From the NCBI GenBank assembly GCA_017553815.1, contig JAFZJT010000316.1, positions 1 to 16,907 on the forward strand: 16,907 bases of DNA, read 5' to 3'. The stretch is from Clostridia bacterium. Lineage in GTDB: Bacteria > Bacillota_A > Clostridia > Christensenellales > CAG-138. Positions within the stretch are counted from its first letter, which is position 1. Every line of letters begins with the position of its first letter. The position numbers and the translations under genes were made by a program. The notes under the pieces are model-generated. The model saw only the letters and a program-made list of their open reading frames with translations, was not told the DNA's origin and searched no databases. Shown piece by piece: positions 1 to 7,870 of this stretch.

Positions 1-2466
1 GGCGACGTTGTTATCCTGCTCGGCGGCAGAACCGGCCGCGACGGCTGCGGCGGCGCGACTGGCTCGAGCAAATCGCACGACGAGAGCTCGCTTGCAAGCT
101 GCGGCGCGGAGGTGCAGAAGGGCAACGCGCCCGAGGAAAGAAAGCTCCAGCGTCTGTTTATGAATCCCGAGGCCTCCACGCTCATCAAATGCTGCAACGA
201 CTTCGGCGCGGGCGGCGTTTCCGTGGCGATAGGCGAGCTTGCGGACGGGCTTGAGATCGACCTCAACGCCGTTCCGAAGAAATACGCGGGTCTTGACGGA
301 ACCGAGCTTGCGATAAGCGAATCGCAGGAGCGCATGGCCGTGGTCGTCAGCCCCGAGGACGCGGAAGAATTCCTCTCTCTCGCGCACGGCGAAAACCTCG
401 AGGCCACGGTCGTTGCGCGCGTCACGGGCGATCGGCGCATGGTAATGAAGCTGAACGGTGAGAAAATCGTCGATATCTCAAGGGATTTTCTCGACACCAA
501 CGGCGCAGGCAAAAAGACCTCCGCGCTCGTTGCTTCGCCCAAAGCGATAAATAAAAATAAAGTTGAAACGGCAAAGGGCTTCAAGGCGAAGCTCGAAGCC
601 CTTGTTTCCGATATCAATATCTGCTCCCGACAAGGGCTCAGCGAGATGTTCGACTCCACCATCGGCGCTGGCACGGTTCTCATGCCCTTCGGCGGCAGAA
701 ATATGCTCACTCCCCCGCAGGCTATGGCGGCGAAATTCCCGGTTCGCACCGGCGAGACCGACGACTGCTCCGTTATGAGCTACGGCTTCGACCCCTATCT
801 CTCCGAGGCCGATCCCTACGCGGGCGCGTACTGCGCTGTTATCGCTTCGGTTTCAAAGCTCGCGGCAACGGGCGCAGGCATCGAAAACTGCTGGCTGACC
901 TTCCAGGAATACTTTGAAAAAATGAAGAGCGAGACCGCCTGGGGCAAGCCGCTTTCGGCGCTTTTAGGCGCGCTCGATGCGCAGATGGGTCTCAGGCTTG
1001 CGGCGATCGGCGGCAAGGACTCCATGAGCGGAACCTTTGAGAATATCTCCGTTCCGCCGACGCTCGTTTCCTTCGCCGTTTCGGCGGACAAGGCCGAGAA
1101 TATCGTTTCGCCCGAATTCAAGGGCATCGGCACCCGAATAATGTATCTGCCCGCCGAAAAGGATGAAAACGGGCTTCCTAAGATAGAGAGCGTTCGCGCG
1201 AATATCGAGCTTGTGACGAAGCTTCTGCGCACGCATCGCGCGTTCTCCTGCTGGGCCGTCGATAAGGGCGGCATCATGGAGGGCGTGTTCAAGATGGCTA
1301 TCGGCAACGGCATCGGCTTTGAGTTCGATAATGAGCTTTCGCTCAGCGTGGATCAGCTCTTCTGCCGCGATTACGGCTCCTTCATCCTCGAGACCCCCGG
1401 TTGCGGCGGTTGCGGCGAGGCGGTCGAGGGCGACGAAAGGCTCGTTCTGCTCGGAAGAACCACCGAGGGGCTCGATATCCGCTTCGGCGAGGAGGCCGCG
1501 CCCATCTACAGCCTGTTTAAGCTCTACGACGAAAAGCTCGAGAGCGTTTACCGTCACAAGACGGCGGACGCATCCCCCGTTATGCCGATAAACTGCATAG
1601 TGAAAAACCCGAAGCACCGCGTTTCCAAGGAAAATGCGCCGCTCATCATGGCAAGCGGTAAGGCGAAGCCGAAGGTGCTCATCCCCGTTTTCCCCGGAAC
1701 GAACTGCGAGATGGATTCCGCGCGCGCCATGCGTCTTGCGGGCGCGGAGGCCGAGATACTCGTTATAAACAACCTTTCCGCAAGGGATATCGATGAATCC
1801 GTCAAGGCGTTTTCCGATAAGCTCAACAGGAGCAATATCCTCTTCATCCCCGGCGGCTTCTCCGGCGGCGACGAGCCCGAGGGAAGCGCGAAGCTCATCA
1901 CCTCGTTCATGCGCAATAATCAGGCGGCGGACGCGATAATGGAGCTTATCGATAAGCGCGACGGCCTCATCCTCGGAATCTGCAACGGCTTCCAGGCGCT
2001 TATCAAGCTCGGACTCGTACCCTACGGAAAGATCGTCACCGCAAGCGAAAACGCACCGACGCTGACCTACAACACCATCGGTCTGCACCGCTCCCGCCTC
2101 GTACACACGCGCTGCTGCTCGAACCTCTCGCCCTGGCTCATGCACCGCGAGGTGGGCGATGTGGCGCTCGTGCCCGTTTCGCACGGCGAAGGGCGCTTCG
2201 TATGCAATGAGGAGCTGCTTGCGGAGCTCATTGCAAACGGCCAAGTCGCTACGCAGTACAGCGACGATTACGGTACGCCCTCGATGCGCACAAGCATCAA
2301 TCCGAACGGCTCCGTCATGGCGATAGAGGGTATCACCTCCCGTGATGGGCGCGTGTTCGGCAAGATGGCGCACAGCGAGCGCTGCGGCAAAAACCTTTAT
2401 AAGAACGTGCCGGGTGCGGACGATTTCTCCATCTTCCGCGGCGCGGTGGACTATTTCACCAAATAA
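1..2466 (+). CDS. purL: Phosphoribosylformylglycinamidine synthase, long single-chain form (5' end outside window)
   Basis: PurL converts FGAR, glutamine and ATP to FGAM, the fourth step of purine synthesis, in the cytosol. The frame is open from base 1, so the gene starts upstream; 821 residues are visible of an expected 1200 or more. The first residues hold the glycine-rich ATP-site signature GGRTGRDGCGGATGSS, followed by CNDFGAGGVSVAIGEL, both typical of the synthetase half. The C-terminal part from about residue 555 is a class I glutamine amidotransferase, with the nucleophile Cys at residue 661 in GICNGFQAL and the His728/Glu730 pair in SHGEGRF. Having synthetase and glutaminase in one chain, rather than separate PurL, PurQ and PurS, is usual for many Clostridia and for proteobacteria. 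folD follows after 96 bases. A GTG at 112 lies inside conserved sequence and is not a real start. Confidence 0.96.
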   Translation, partial: GDVVILLGGRTGRDGCGGATGSSKSHDESSLASCGAEVQKGNAPEERKLQRLFMNPEASTLIKCCNDFGAGGVSVAIGELADGLEIDLNAVPKKYAGLDGTELAISESQERMAVVVSPEDAEEFLSLAHGENLEATVVARVTGDRRMVMKLNGEKIVDISRDFLDTNGAGKKTSALVASPKAINKNKVETAKGFKAKLEALVSDINICSRQGLSEMFDSTIGAGTVLMPFGGRNMLTPPQAMAAKFPVRTGETDDCSVMSYGFDPYLSEADPYAGAYCAVIASVSKLAATGAGIENCWLTFQEYFEKMKSETAWGKPLSALLGALDAQMGLRLAAIGGKDSMSGTFENISVPPTLVSFAVSADKAENIVSPEFKGIGTRIMYLPAEKDENGLPKIESVRANIELVTKLLRTHRAFSCWAVDKGGIMEGVFKMAIGNGIGFEFDNELSLSVDQLFCRDYGSFILETPGCGGCGEAVEGDERLVLLGRTTEGLDIRFGEEAAPIYSLFKLYDEKLESVYRHKTADASPVMPINCIVKNPKHRVSKENAPLIMASGKAKPKVLIPVFPGTNCEMDSARAMRLAGAEAEILVINNLSARDIDESVKAFSDKLNRSNILFIPGGFSGGDEPEGSAKLITSFMRNNQAADAIMELIDKRDGLILGICNGFQALIKLGLVPYGKIVTASENAPTLTYNTIGLHRSRLVHTRCCSNLSPWLMHREVGDVALVPVSHGEGRFVCNEELLAELIANGQVATQYSDDYGTPSMRTSINPNGSVMAIEGITSRDGRVFGKMAHSERCGKNLYKNVPGADDFSIFRGAVDYFTK

Positions 2467-2490
2467 ACCGAAATATATTTTAAATTCCCC

Positions 2491-2519
2491 TTTTATACGT
2501 CCTGCGAAAGGTGTATAAT
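2491..2519 (+). promoter_or_regulatory. Probable sigma-A promoter for folD
   Basis: A perfect TATAAT lies at 2514-2519 in the AT-rich gap between purL and folD. At a spacing of 17 there is only a weak -35 match, TTTTAT at 2491-2496. I see no terminator hairpin after purL, so folD may be expressed both by read-through and from this site. Confidence 0.5.
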
Positions 2520-2562
2520 AAGACAATTTATACCATTATCCGAGAAAAATGGAGGAAGAACC

Positions 2563-3426
2563 TTGAGCGCAACCATCATAGACGGCAAAAAGATAGCAAA
2601 CGAGGTCTACAACGAGCTGAACGGACGCATTGCGAAGCTGAAGGAAAAGGGCGTTATTCCCCGCGTTGCCATAGTTGAAGTGGGCGACGACGAGATGAGC
2701 AAGCGCTACGTTTCTCTCAAGGAGAACGCCGCAATACGACTCGGCATGGAGTGCGTTACCTATCATCTTGTGGCTTCGAGCACACAGGAGCGTTTGCTTG
2801 AGCTTATTGATCAGCTCAACGCCGATGAAAGCGTACACGGAATGCTGGTTCAGATGCCCCTTCCCGAGCACATGGACACCAAGGCGGTTCTCGACGCGAT
2901 CGGTCCCGAGAAGGACATCGACGGCCTGCACTTCACCAACGCAGGCAAGCTTTTAAACGGCGAGCCGGCGATAATTGCCTGCACACCGCGCGCCATCATC
3001 CACATGCTCGACAGTATCGGAGTGGATATCGAATCCCGCCACACGGTCGTCGTCGGCAAATCCATCCTCGTCGGCCGCCCGATCGCGATGTGCTTCCTCA
3101 ACAGGAGCGCGACGGTCTCCGTTTGCCACACCAAAACGCAGAACCTCGGCGAGATAACGCGCAACGCGGATATTCTGATAGTTGCCGCGGGCAGCGCCAA
3201 GCTCATCAAGGCCGATATGGTCAAGGACGGCGCGGTCGTCATCGACGTTGGGCAGACCAATATCGACGGCAAGCTCTACGGCGACGTGGATTTCGACGAG
3301 GTCGTTGAAAAAGCGAGCTTTATCACCAAGGTCACGGGCGGCGTCGGTCCGATGACGGTCGCCATGCTGATGACGAACCTTGTGGACTGCGCGGAGAATT
3401 CGCTTGCAAAAGGAGCGCGTAAATGA
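2563..3426 (+). CDS. folD: Bifunctional methylene-THF dehydrogenase / methenyl-THF cyclohydrolase
   Basis: FolD interconverts 5,10-methylene-, 5,10-methenyl- and 10-formyl-tetrahydrofolate, supplying the formyl groups used by purine synthesis, which fits its place behind purL. The 287-residue length is normal. The catalytic lysine is Lys53 in YVSLKENAA, the nucleotide-binding turn is VVGKSILVGRP, and the C-terminal signature GGVGPMT is intact. The start is a TTG: GGAGGA at 2551-2556 sits six bases upstream of it, while the nearby ATG at 2549 opens another frame and stops after five codons. Two usually conserved stretches differ: DGLHFTN replaces the common DGxHPxN, and ACTPRA replaces PCTPxG. 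The fold and catalytic lysine are kept, so I still call it functional. Its stop overlaps the next start by four bases. Confidence 0.95.
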   Translation: MSATIIDGKKIANEVYNELNGRIAKLKEKGVIPRVAIVEVGDDEMSKRYVSLKENAAIRLGMECVTYHLVASSTQERLLELIDQLNADESVHGMLVQMPLPEHMDTKAVLDAIGPEKDIDGLHFTNAGKLLNGEPAIIACTPRAIIHMLDSIGVDIESRHTVVVGKSILVGRPIAMCFLNRSATVSVCHTKTQNLGEITRNADILIVAAGSAKLIKADMVKDGAVVIDVGQTNIDGKLYGDVDFDEVVEKASFITKVTGGVGPMTVAMLMTNLVDCAENSLAKGARK

Positions 3427-3716
3427 GCACGGATATAAATGCATGCAAAAAGGCGCTTGGAGAGTTCATCGCCTACTGCGGAGTGAACTGCGAGCTCTGC
3501 CACGACTACAAGAATGAAGTATGCCCCTCCTGCCGCAAAACGGTTTGGGCGGATGGCGACGAGTGCATGCCCGTTGCCTGCTGCCGCGATAATGGAATTG
3601 ATTTCTGCGGCGAGTGCGAGCGCTTCCCCTGCCCCGATATGAAGGAGTTTTATCGGGAAAGCGAGAGCCACGAGTTTGCGTATGAGCGCATGAAGGCTCT
3701 AAACGAGGCGAAATAA
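3423..3716 (+). CDS. Small Cys-rich DUF3795-like protein
   Basis: This 97-residue protein resembles the DUF3795 group of small putative zinc-binding proteins. It begins with the typical [10 protein letters not shown] pattern and continues with CPSCR, then ACC, then [12 protein letters not shown], giving about eleven cysteines in pairs. It has no signal peptide or membrane segment, so it is probably cytosolic. The function of the family is not established. It is translationally coupled to folD by an ATGA overlap and is followed 52 bases later by guaB, so it is cotranscribed with purine and folate genes. Metal binding is inferred from the cysteine spacing only. Confidence 0.75.
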   Translation: MSTDINACKKALGEFIAYCGVNCELCHDYKNEVCPSCRKTVWADGDECMPVACCRDNGIDFCGECERFPCPDMKEFYRESESHEFAYERMKALNEAK

Positions 3717-3718
3717 GG

Positions 3719-3746
3719 TTAATTTAAATATTTTTTACTGTACTAT
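3719..3746 (+). promoter_or_regulatory. Weak candidate promoter for guaB
   Basis: The 52-base gap before guaB is AT-rich. TACTAT at 3741-3746 resembles a -10 box, and TTAATT at 3719-3724, 16 bases upstream, is a poor -35 box. The ribosome site GAAAGGAAA follows at 3755-3763. The match is too weak to exclude simple cotranscription with folD. Confidence 0.3.
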
Positions 3747-3768
3747 CTGTTTTAGAAAGGAAAGCATC

Positions 3769-5280
3769 ATGGCATTCATCTACAACGAACCCTCCCGCAC
3801 CTTCGGAGAATATCTGCTCGTTCCCGGCTACTCCGGGAAGGACTGCATCCCCGCGAACGTCAGCCTTCGCACCCCGCTCGTTAAATTCAAAAATGGCGAG
3901 GAGCCAGCTATCAGCATCAATATTCCGATGGTCTCCGCGATCATGCAGGCGGTATCAAACGACACTATGGCGATCGCGCTTGCCCGCGAAGGCGGAATAA
4001 GCTTCCTCTACGGCTCGCAGTCGATCGAGAGTCAGGCGCAGATGGTTCGCAACGTCAAGAGCTACAAGGCGGGCTTTGTTAAGAGCGACTCGAACCTTCG
4101 ACCCGACTCCACGCTTGAGGACGTGCTCGAGCTTCACGAGGCGACCGGGCATTCCACCGTCGCCATCACCGACGACGGCACCGGCAACGGCATCCTTCTC
4201 GGCATCGTGACCGACAAGGACTACCGCGTCAGCCGCATGGATCTTAGTACCCCCATTTCCGAGTTCATGACTCCGCTTTCAAAGCTCGTTTACGGCACGG
4301 ATGACGTTTCGCTCAAGGAAGCCAACGACATAATCTGGGAGCACAAGATAAACTCCCTCCCCCTCGTAGATAAGGAGGGCAGGCTCAAATATTTCGTTTT
4401 CCGCAAGGACTATTCCAACCATAAGGCGAACCCCCTCGAGTCCATCGACGCGAACAAGCGCTATATCGTTGGCGCGGGCATCAACACGCGCGATTACATG
4501 GAGCGCGTTCCCGCACTCGTTGAAGCGGGCGTGGACTGCCTCTGCATCGACTCCTCCGAGGGCTACACCGAGTGGCAGAAGATAACCATTCAGTGGATAC
4601 GCGAGCATTACGGCGAGCGCGTCAAGGTCGGCGCGGGCAACGTTGTGGACGCGGACGGCTTCCGCTTCCTTGCCGAGTGCGGCGCGGATTTCGTTAAGGT
4701 CGGCATCGGCGGCGGCTCGATATGCATCACCCGCGAGCAGAAGGGCATCGGACGCGGCCAGGCGACCGCCATGCTCGACGTTGCAAAGGCGCGCGACGAG
4801 TATTATAAGGAAACGGGCATCTACGTTCCCATCTGCTCCGACGGCGGCATCGTGCACGACTACCATATCACCCTCGCGCTCGCGATGGGCGCGGATTTCG
4901 TTATGCTGGGCAGGTATTTCTCCCGCTTCGACGAGAGCCCGACTCAGAAGATCCGCATCAACGGCAACTACTACAAAGAGTATTGGGGCGAGGGAAGCAA
5001 CCGCGCGCGCAACTGGCAGCGCTACGACATGGGCGGCGCGAGCAAGCTGAGCTTTGAAGAGGGCGTGGACGCATACGTTCCCTATGCGGGAAGCCTCAAG
5101 GACAACGTTGGCGCGACGCTCAGCAAGGTGCGCTCCACGATGTGCAACTGCGGCGTTCTCAGCATCCCCGAGCTTCAGAAGAACGCGAAGCTGACCGTCG
5201 TTTCCGCGACCAGCATCGTTGAGGGCGGCTCGCACGACGTAATCCTCAAGAACAGCATGCCCGTTGGCAACAGGATGTAA
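3769..5280 (+). CDS. guaB: IMP dehydrogenase, Tritrichomonas-like type
   Basis: IMPDH oxidises IMP to XMP with NAD+, the committed step to GMP. The 503-residue chain has the TIM-barrel catalytic domain interrupted by a CBS pair (about residues 105-220). The catalytic loop reads [18 protein letters not shown], with the nucleophile at Cys319; the flap carries the Arg418-Tyr419 dyad that activates water. The common bacterial loop is GPGSICTTR followed by a Val-rich stretch, so this is a distinct subtype. From memory, both the length and the residue numbers Cys319, Arg418 and Tyr419 coincide with the IMPDH of the protist Tritrichomonas foetus, whose gene is thought to be of bacterial origin. ATG is preceded by AAAGGAAA at a good distance. 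A small unknown gene follows directly. Confidence 0.95.
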   Translation: MAFIYNEPSRTFGEYLLVPGYSGKDCIPANVSLRTPLVKFKNGEEPAISINIPMVSAIMQAVSNDTMAIALAREGGISFLYGSQSIESQAQMVRNVKSYKAGFVKSDSNLRPDSTLEDVLELHEATGHSTVAITDDGTGNGILLGIVTDKDYRVSRMDLSTPISEFMTPLSKLVYGTDDVSLKEANDIIWEHKINSLPLVDKEGRLKYFVFRKDYSNHKANPLESIDANKRYIVGAGINTRDYMERVPALVEAGVDCLCIDSSEGYTEWQKITIQWIREHYGERVKVGAGNVVDADGFRFLAECGADFVKVGIGGGSICITREQKGIGRGQATAMLDVAKARDEYYKETGIYVPICSDGGIVHDYHITLALAMGADFVMLGRYFSRFDESPTQKIRINGNYYKEYWGEGSNRARNWQRYDMGGASKLSFEEGVDAYVPYAGSLKDNVGATLSKVRSTMCNCGVLSIPELQKNAKLTVVSATSIVEGGSHDVILKNSMPVGNRM

Positions 5281-5281
5281 T

Positions 5282-5680
5282 ATGCTTCACCCCGCCGAAG
5301 CCGAGTTTTTGCGCCGATTCATCGTGAAGAATAAGCGCAACAGGCTCCTTTTCGAGCTTTCGGATGAGGGCCGCCGAGCGCAGGCCGTGGATAGGTTCTC
5401 CCACAATGCCGAGGAACTGCTTCTGCTCGATAAGGCGGTGCTCTCGGGCGGCAAGCTCTCTATCGAGCAGATAGTGTCTTCGCTTAAAGAAAACTCAAGC
5501 GGGGGCGAATGCCATGCCGTGCTTTCGGATGGCGGCACGATCGATACGGGCATTGAAGAAGCGGTAAAAGCCGTTTACGGCGACGGCCCCGCCATCGTGA
5601 TAACGCAAGGCACGGTCTATATCGAGACCGAGCCATGGACGCCGACTGCGCGCTACGTGCTCGCGTGTAAAACAGAATAA
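5282..5680 (+). CDS. Unrecognised 132-aa protein cotranscribed with guaB
   Basis: I do not recognise this protein. It is soluble in appearance, with no signal peptide, membrane segment or Cys motif. An acidic and basic helical N-terminal half (FLRRFIVKNKRNRLLFELSD) leads to a C-terminal half predicted to hold beta strands (CHAVLSDGG, AIVITQGTVYIET, ARYVLACKTE). The ATG at 5282 is preferred over the TTG at 5264 because AGGA at 5272-5275 is well placed and the TTG would lie inside guaB. It starts one base after the guaB stop and ends just before a strong terminator, so it is the last gene of the purine operon. A role linked to GMP supply is conceivable but unsupported. Confidence 0.8.
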   Translation: MLHPAEAEFLRRFIVKNKRNRLLFELSDEGRRAQAVDRFSHNAEELLLLDKAVLSGGKLSIEQIVSSLKENSSGGECHAVLSDGGTIDTGIEEAVKAVYGDGPAIVITQGTVYIETEPWTPTARYVLACKTE

Positions 5681-5684
5681 AACC

Positions 5685-5724
5685 GTTTCGGGATTCGTGC
5701 TTATGCACGGATTCCGAACTTTTT
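5685..5724 (+). terminator. Intrinsic terminator of the purine operon
   Basis: A long stem pairs 5685-5700 with 5705-5719 around the loop TTAT. It has one bulged T and two G-U pairs, and is followed by five T at 5720-5724. It sits four bases after the stop of the 132-aa gene. Confidence 0.9.
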
Positions 5725-5739
5725 CTGCAAGAAAATGGA

Positions 5740-5768
5740 TTGAAAAGCGGTTTAAGTTAGTGTATGCT
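5740..5768 (+). promoter_or_regulatory. Candidate promoter of the first FMN-dockerin gene, overlapping a palindrome
   Basis: TTGAAA at 5740-5745 and TATGCT at 5763-5768 are spaced by 17 bases. The -10 box falls inside the palindrome at 5755-5772, as expected for a repressor operator. The transcript would start near 5775 and carry a leader of about 125 bases that includes the second palindrome. Confidence 0.5.
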
Positions 5769-5772
5769 AACT
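5755..5772 (+). repeat. 18-bp palindrome, copy 1 (putative operator)
   Basis: AGTTAG and CTAACT half sites are separated by TGTATG. The copy overlaps the -10 box of the candidate promoter. Near-identical or related copies lie at 5851-5868 and 7702-7719. All three are upstream of the two FMN-dockerin genes and I found none elsewhere in the window. Confidence 0.65.
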
Positions 5773-5850
5773 CGAGGTGCGGTTTCAGTATAGCTCGCAG
5801 GCTTGACTGCGCGATGATTCGGGGCGTTTGCCCTTGAATTTTGCAGTTCA

Positions 5851-5868
5851 AGTTAGCGCAAGCTAACT
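5851..5868 (+). repeat. 18-bp palindrome, copy 2 (putative operator or leader hairpin)
   Basis: AGTTAGC and GCTAACT flank GCAA, giving a perfect 7-bp stem with a GNRA-type tetraloop if transcribed. It begins 96 bases after copy 1 and ends about 20 bases before the ribosome site at 5889-5894. It could act as DNA operator, as RNA structure, or both. Confidence 0.65.
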
Positions 5869-5900
5869 GTTGTCGCATACTATCTTCAAGGAGAAACCAC

Positions 5901-7601
5901 ATGAAACACGGTTCCATTCTAAAAAAGCTGACCTCCATCCTAACGGCGCTGATGATACTTCTCGGCGCGATAGGCTTTATCGGCACCCATGCCGAGAGCC
6001 TTGCACCCGCGGAAGTTTACAGCGGCCGCGCAATAGTTCCCCACTACGATTACGGCGTCACCGTTTACGTTACCGTGAACGGCGGCATTATCGAATCCAT
6101 AACAGCCGAGCACGATACGAACGGCTACAGTTCCTCAAATAATATGTATTGGAATTGGGCCGTGAACGGACGCACCGTCGGCGGCGTATTCAGGCCAAGC
6201 CCGCTTGCGCAGATAGTGGAAACGCAGTCCACCGAGAATATCGACGTTGTTACCGGCGCGACCTTCACCTGCCGCGCGCTCGTTCAGGCCGTCGAAAACG
6301 CGCTTGCGAATATGCCGAACACGGACGAAGGCGTTTACGCGCTGATGAATATCCCCTACGAAGCCTTCTACGGCGCGGAAAACGCCGCGAATTTCGACGT
6401 TGACGCGGTATCCTCCGCAACCAACAAAGCGGGCAACTACAACATCGCGGGCGGCTCCTTCCATTCCGCAGTCACCGCCGGCTATGACGAAAACGGCGAG
6501 CTCATCGCCGTGGGCGCAGAGAACGGCGCTCATGTTGAGGGCGTGACCTGGCCCGTTTACCTTGAGAGCGAAGATATGCTCGCTTCCTTTGAAGCGCTCG
6601 GCGGCATCCGCGTTACCGATGAGCGCGAAGTCACCGTTGCCTCCGCCGCGCACGGCAGCGTGAGCAGAACGCTCCTTACAGGCAGCGCGTCGCTGATGGA
6701 AGCGCCCGCCTATTCCTACTACCTTCTTTCCGAAGCGCCCGCCTATTACATGAACGCCACGATCGAGGGCGACTCCCCCGCGTTCTCCCCCATTCAGGGC
6801 GATGCACAGGCGCTTGGCGAAATCGACCCCGATGTAAGCTACACCACCCGCTGGGGCGACGTTGAGATAAACCTTTCCTGCGCCGAGGAAGCCTCGGGAA
6901 TGCAGATAAACGCGATGGTCTTCACCGCCGATGACGGCACGACCGCCGGCATGATCCATCTTTACAATATCTGGGTCGGCAGCAAGATCGGCTGGAATGC
7001 CGAGAGGGTAATTGGTCTCGACAACAAGAAGCTCACCTCGGTTCGTTTCTACTGCAACGACAGGGAAGGCGGCTACTTCGTTTACGACTACGCGCTCGAC
7101 GAGGATATCAAGGAGGTCTATTTCGGAACCGTCGGCGCCGCCTTCACCGCGCCGCTCGAGATAGAGGTATCGAATCTTCCCGAGGACGCCGAAAACCTAA
7201 CCGCGATCGCCTATTATTCGGTTGGAAAGCAGCGTTTCTATCTCACCGAGACCGAGGAAAACGAAGCCGGCGAGCCCTCGCCCGTTTGGGTGCCCATCGT
7301 TGACGGAAAAATAGCCTTGAGCACCGCGCTCATCGACGAGCGCATCGTTTCGGTTGAATTCACAAGCGATAACTACGCGATACGCAAGGCGAGCTGTGAA
7401 TACGCGCCCGTGTTCACCGCGGGCGACGTGAACGCCGACGGAAGCGTCACGACCGCGGACGCGCTGATCGCCGCCCGCGCCGCGCTCGGGCTTATCGAGC
7501 TCAATGAAGGACAGCTCTCCGCCGCCGATATGAACGGCGACGGGAGCGTTACGGTAACGGACGCGGTGCTCATACTGCGCGCGGCCTTGGGCCTTTTGTG
7601 A
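5901..7601 (+). CDS. Secreted FMN-binding protein with C-terminal type I dockerin
   Basis: This 566-residue protein has an N-terminal signal peptide (hydrophobic stretch about 10-30, cleavage likely near THAES). Next is an FMN_bind domain (about 38-138) with the flavinylation motif DVVTGAT, where Thr121 is the expected FMN attachment site. A second region from about residue 147, with MNIPYEAFYGAE and DAVSSATNK, resembles the Tp47 domain C-like modules found with FMN domains in Clostridia; its motif is degenerate at residues 171-174. A long beta-rich region follows. The C-terminus (about 508-566) is a type I dockerin with two calcium-loop repeats, DVNADGSVTTAD and DMNGDGSVTVTD. The start is the ATG at 5901, behind AAGGAG. 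It is expected outside the membrane, flavinylated by the ApbE encoded downstream. The substrate and the cohesin partner are unknown. Confidence 0.88.
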   Translation: MKHGSILKKLTSILTALMILLGAIGFIGTHAESLAPAEVYSGRAIVPHYDYGVTVYVTVNGGIIESITAEHDTNGYSSSNNMYWNWAVNGRTVGGVFRPSPLAQIVETQSTENIDVVTGATFTCRALVQAVENALANMPNTDEGVYALMNIPYEAFYGAENAANFDVDAVSSATNKAGNYNIAGGSFHSAVTAGYDENGELIAVGAENGAHVEGVTWPVYLESEDMLASFEALGGIRVTDEREVTVASAAHGSVSRTLLTGSASLMEAPAYSYYLLSEAPAYYMNATIEGDSPAFSPIQGDAQALGEIDPDVSYTTRWGDVEINLSCAEEASGMQINAMVFTADDGTTAGMIHLYNIWVGSKIGWNAERVIGLDNKKLTSVRFYCNDREGGYFVYDYALDEDIKEVYFGTVGAAFTAPLEIEVSNLPEDAENLTAIAYYSVGKQRFYLTETEENEAGEPSPVWVPIVDGKIALSTALIDERIVSVEFTSDNYAIRKASCEYAPVFTAGDVNADGSVTTADALIAARAALGLIELNEGQLSAADMNGDGSVTVTDAVLILRAALGLL

Positions 7602-7618
7602 TCCTCCATACCCTCCTT

Positions 7619-7667
7619 CGTCGGTGCGCTCAAGCGAGGTGGCGCACCGACGCCCTTTGATTTTTTT
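7619..7667 (+). terminator. Intrinsic terminator after the first FMN-dockerin gene
   Basis: An uninterrupted 11-bp stem pairs 7619-7629 with 7642-7652 around a 12-base loop. Seven T follow at 7661-7667 after an eight-base gap. The gap makes it slightly atypical, but position and stem strength support the call. Confidence 0.8.
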
Positions 7668-7701
7668 AGGACGCTTCCGCTATTTTCTCCGCCGCGGCTC
7701 G

Positions 7702-7719
7702 AGTAAGCCTATGCTAATT
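7702..7719 (+). repeat. 18-bp palindrome, degenerate copy 3 (putative operator)
   Basis: AGTAAG, CCTATG and CTAATT match copy 1 at 14 of 18 positions. It ends 14 bases upstream of the -35 box of the second FMN-dockerin gene, a position that would suit an activator rather than a blocking repressor. Confidence 0.5.
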
Positions 7720-7733
7720 TTTCCAATCGGGAA

Positions 7734-7762
7734 TTGACTTTTTCGGCATTTTAATGTATACT
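7734..7762 (+). promoter_or_regulatory. Sigma-A promoter of the second FMN-dockerin gene
   Basis: TTGACT at 7734-7739 and TATACT at 7757-7762 are spaced by exactly 17 bases. Transcription would start near 7769, leaving a leader of about 100 bases. AAAGGAG at 7858-7864 is the ribosome site. Confidence 0.75.
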
Positions 7763-7870
7763 TTATACTGCTTGCGATACATATCTGCGTATATACGGCA
7801 TCCCTTTTCATTTTCCCTCCGCCGTGTGCGCAAAAGCAAAGCAATTCTTTATTCTCGAAAGGAGAAAAAA

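Noticed and set aside
964..2526. Long open frame of 520 codons on the - strand opposite purL
   Set aside because: It is the antisense of a highly conserved PurL region in GC-rich sequence; the predicted protein has no recognisable family and no ribosome site.
2549..2566. ATG upstream of the folD TTG start
   Set aside because: It is in another frame, ends after five codons, and its codons contain the folD ribosome site itself, so it is most likely chance.
5818..5850. TTCGGGGC-like sequence reminiscent of an FMN riboswitch before a flavoprotein gene
   Set aside because: Only this short piece matches. The other conserved parts of the FMN aptamer, such as GAAATTCCC and ACCGGCGGT, are absent.
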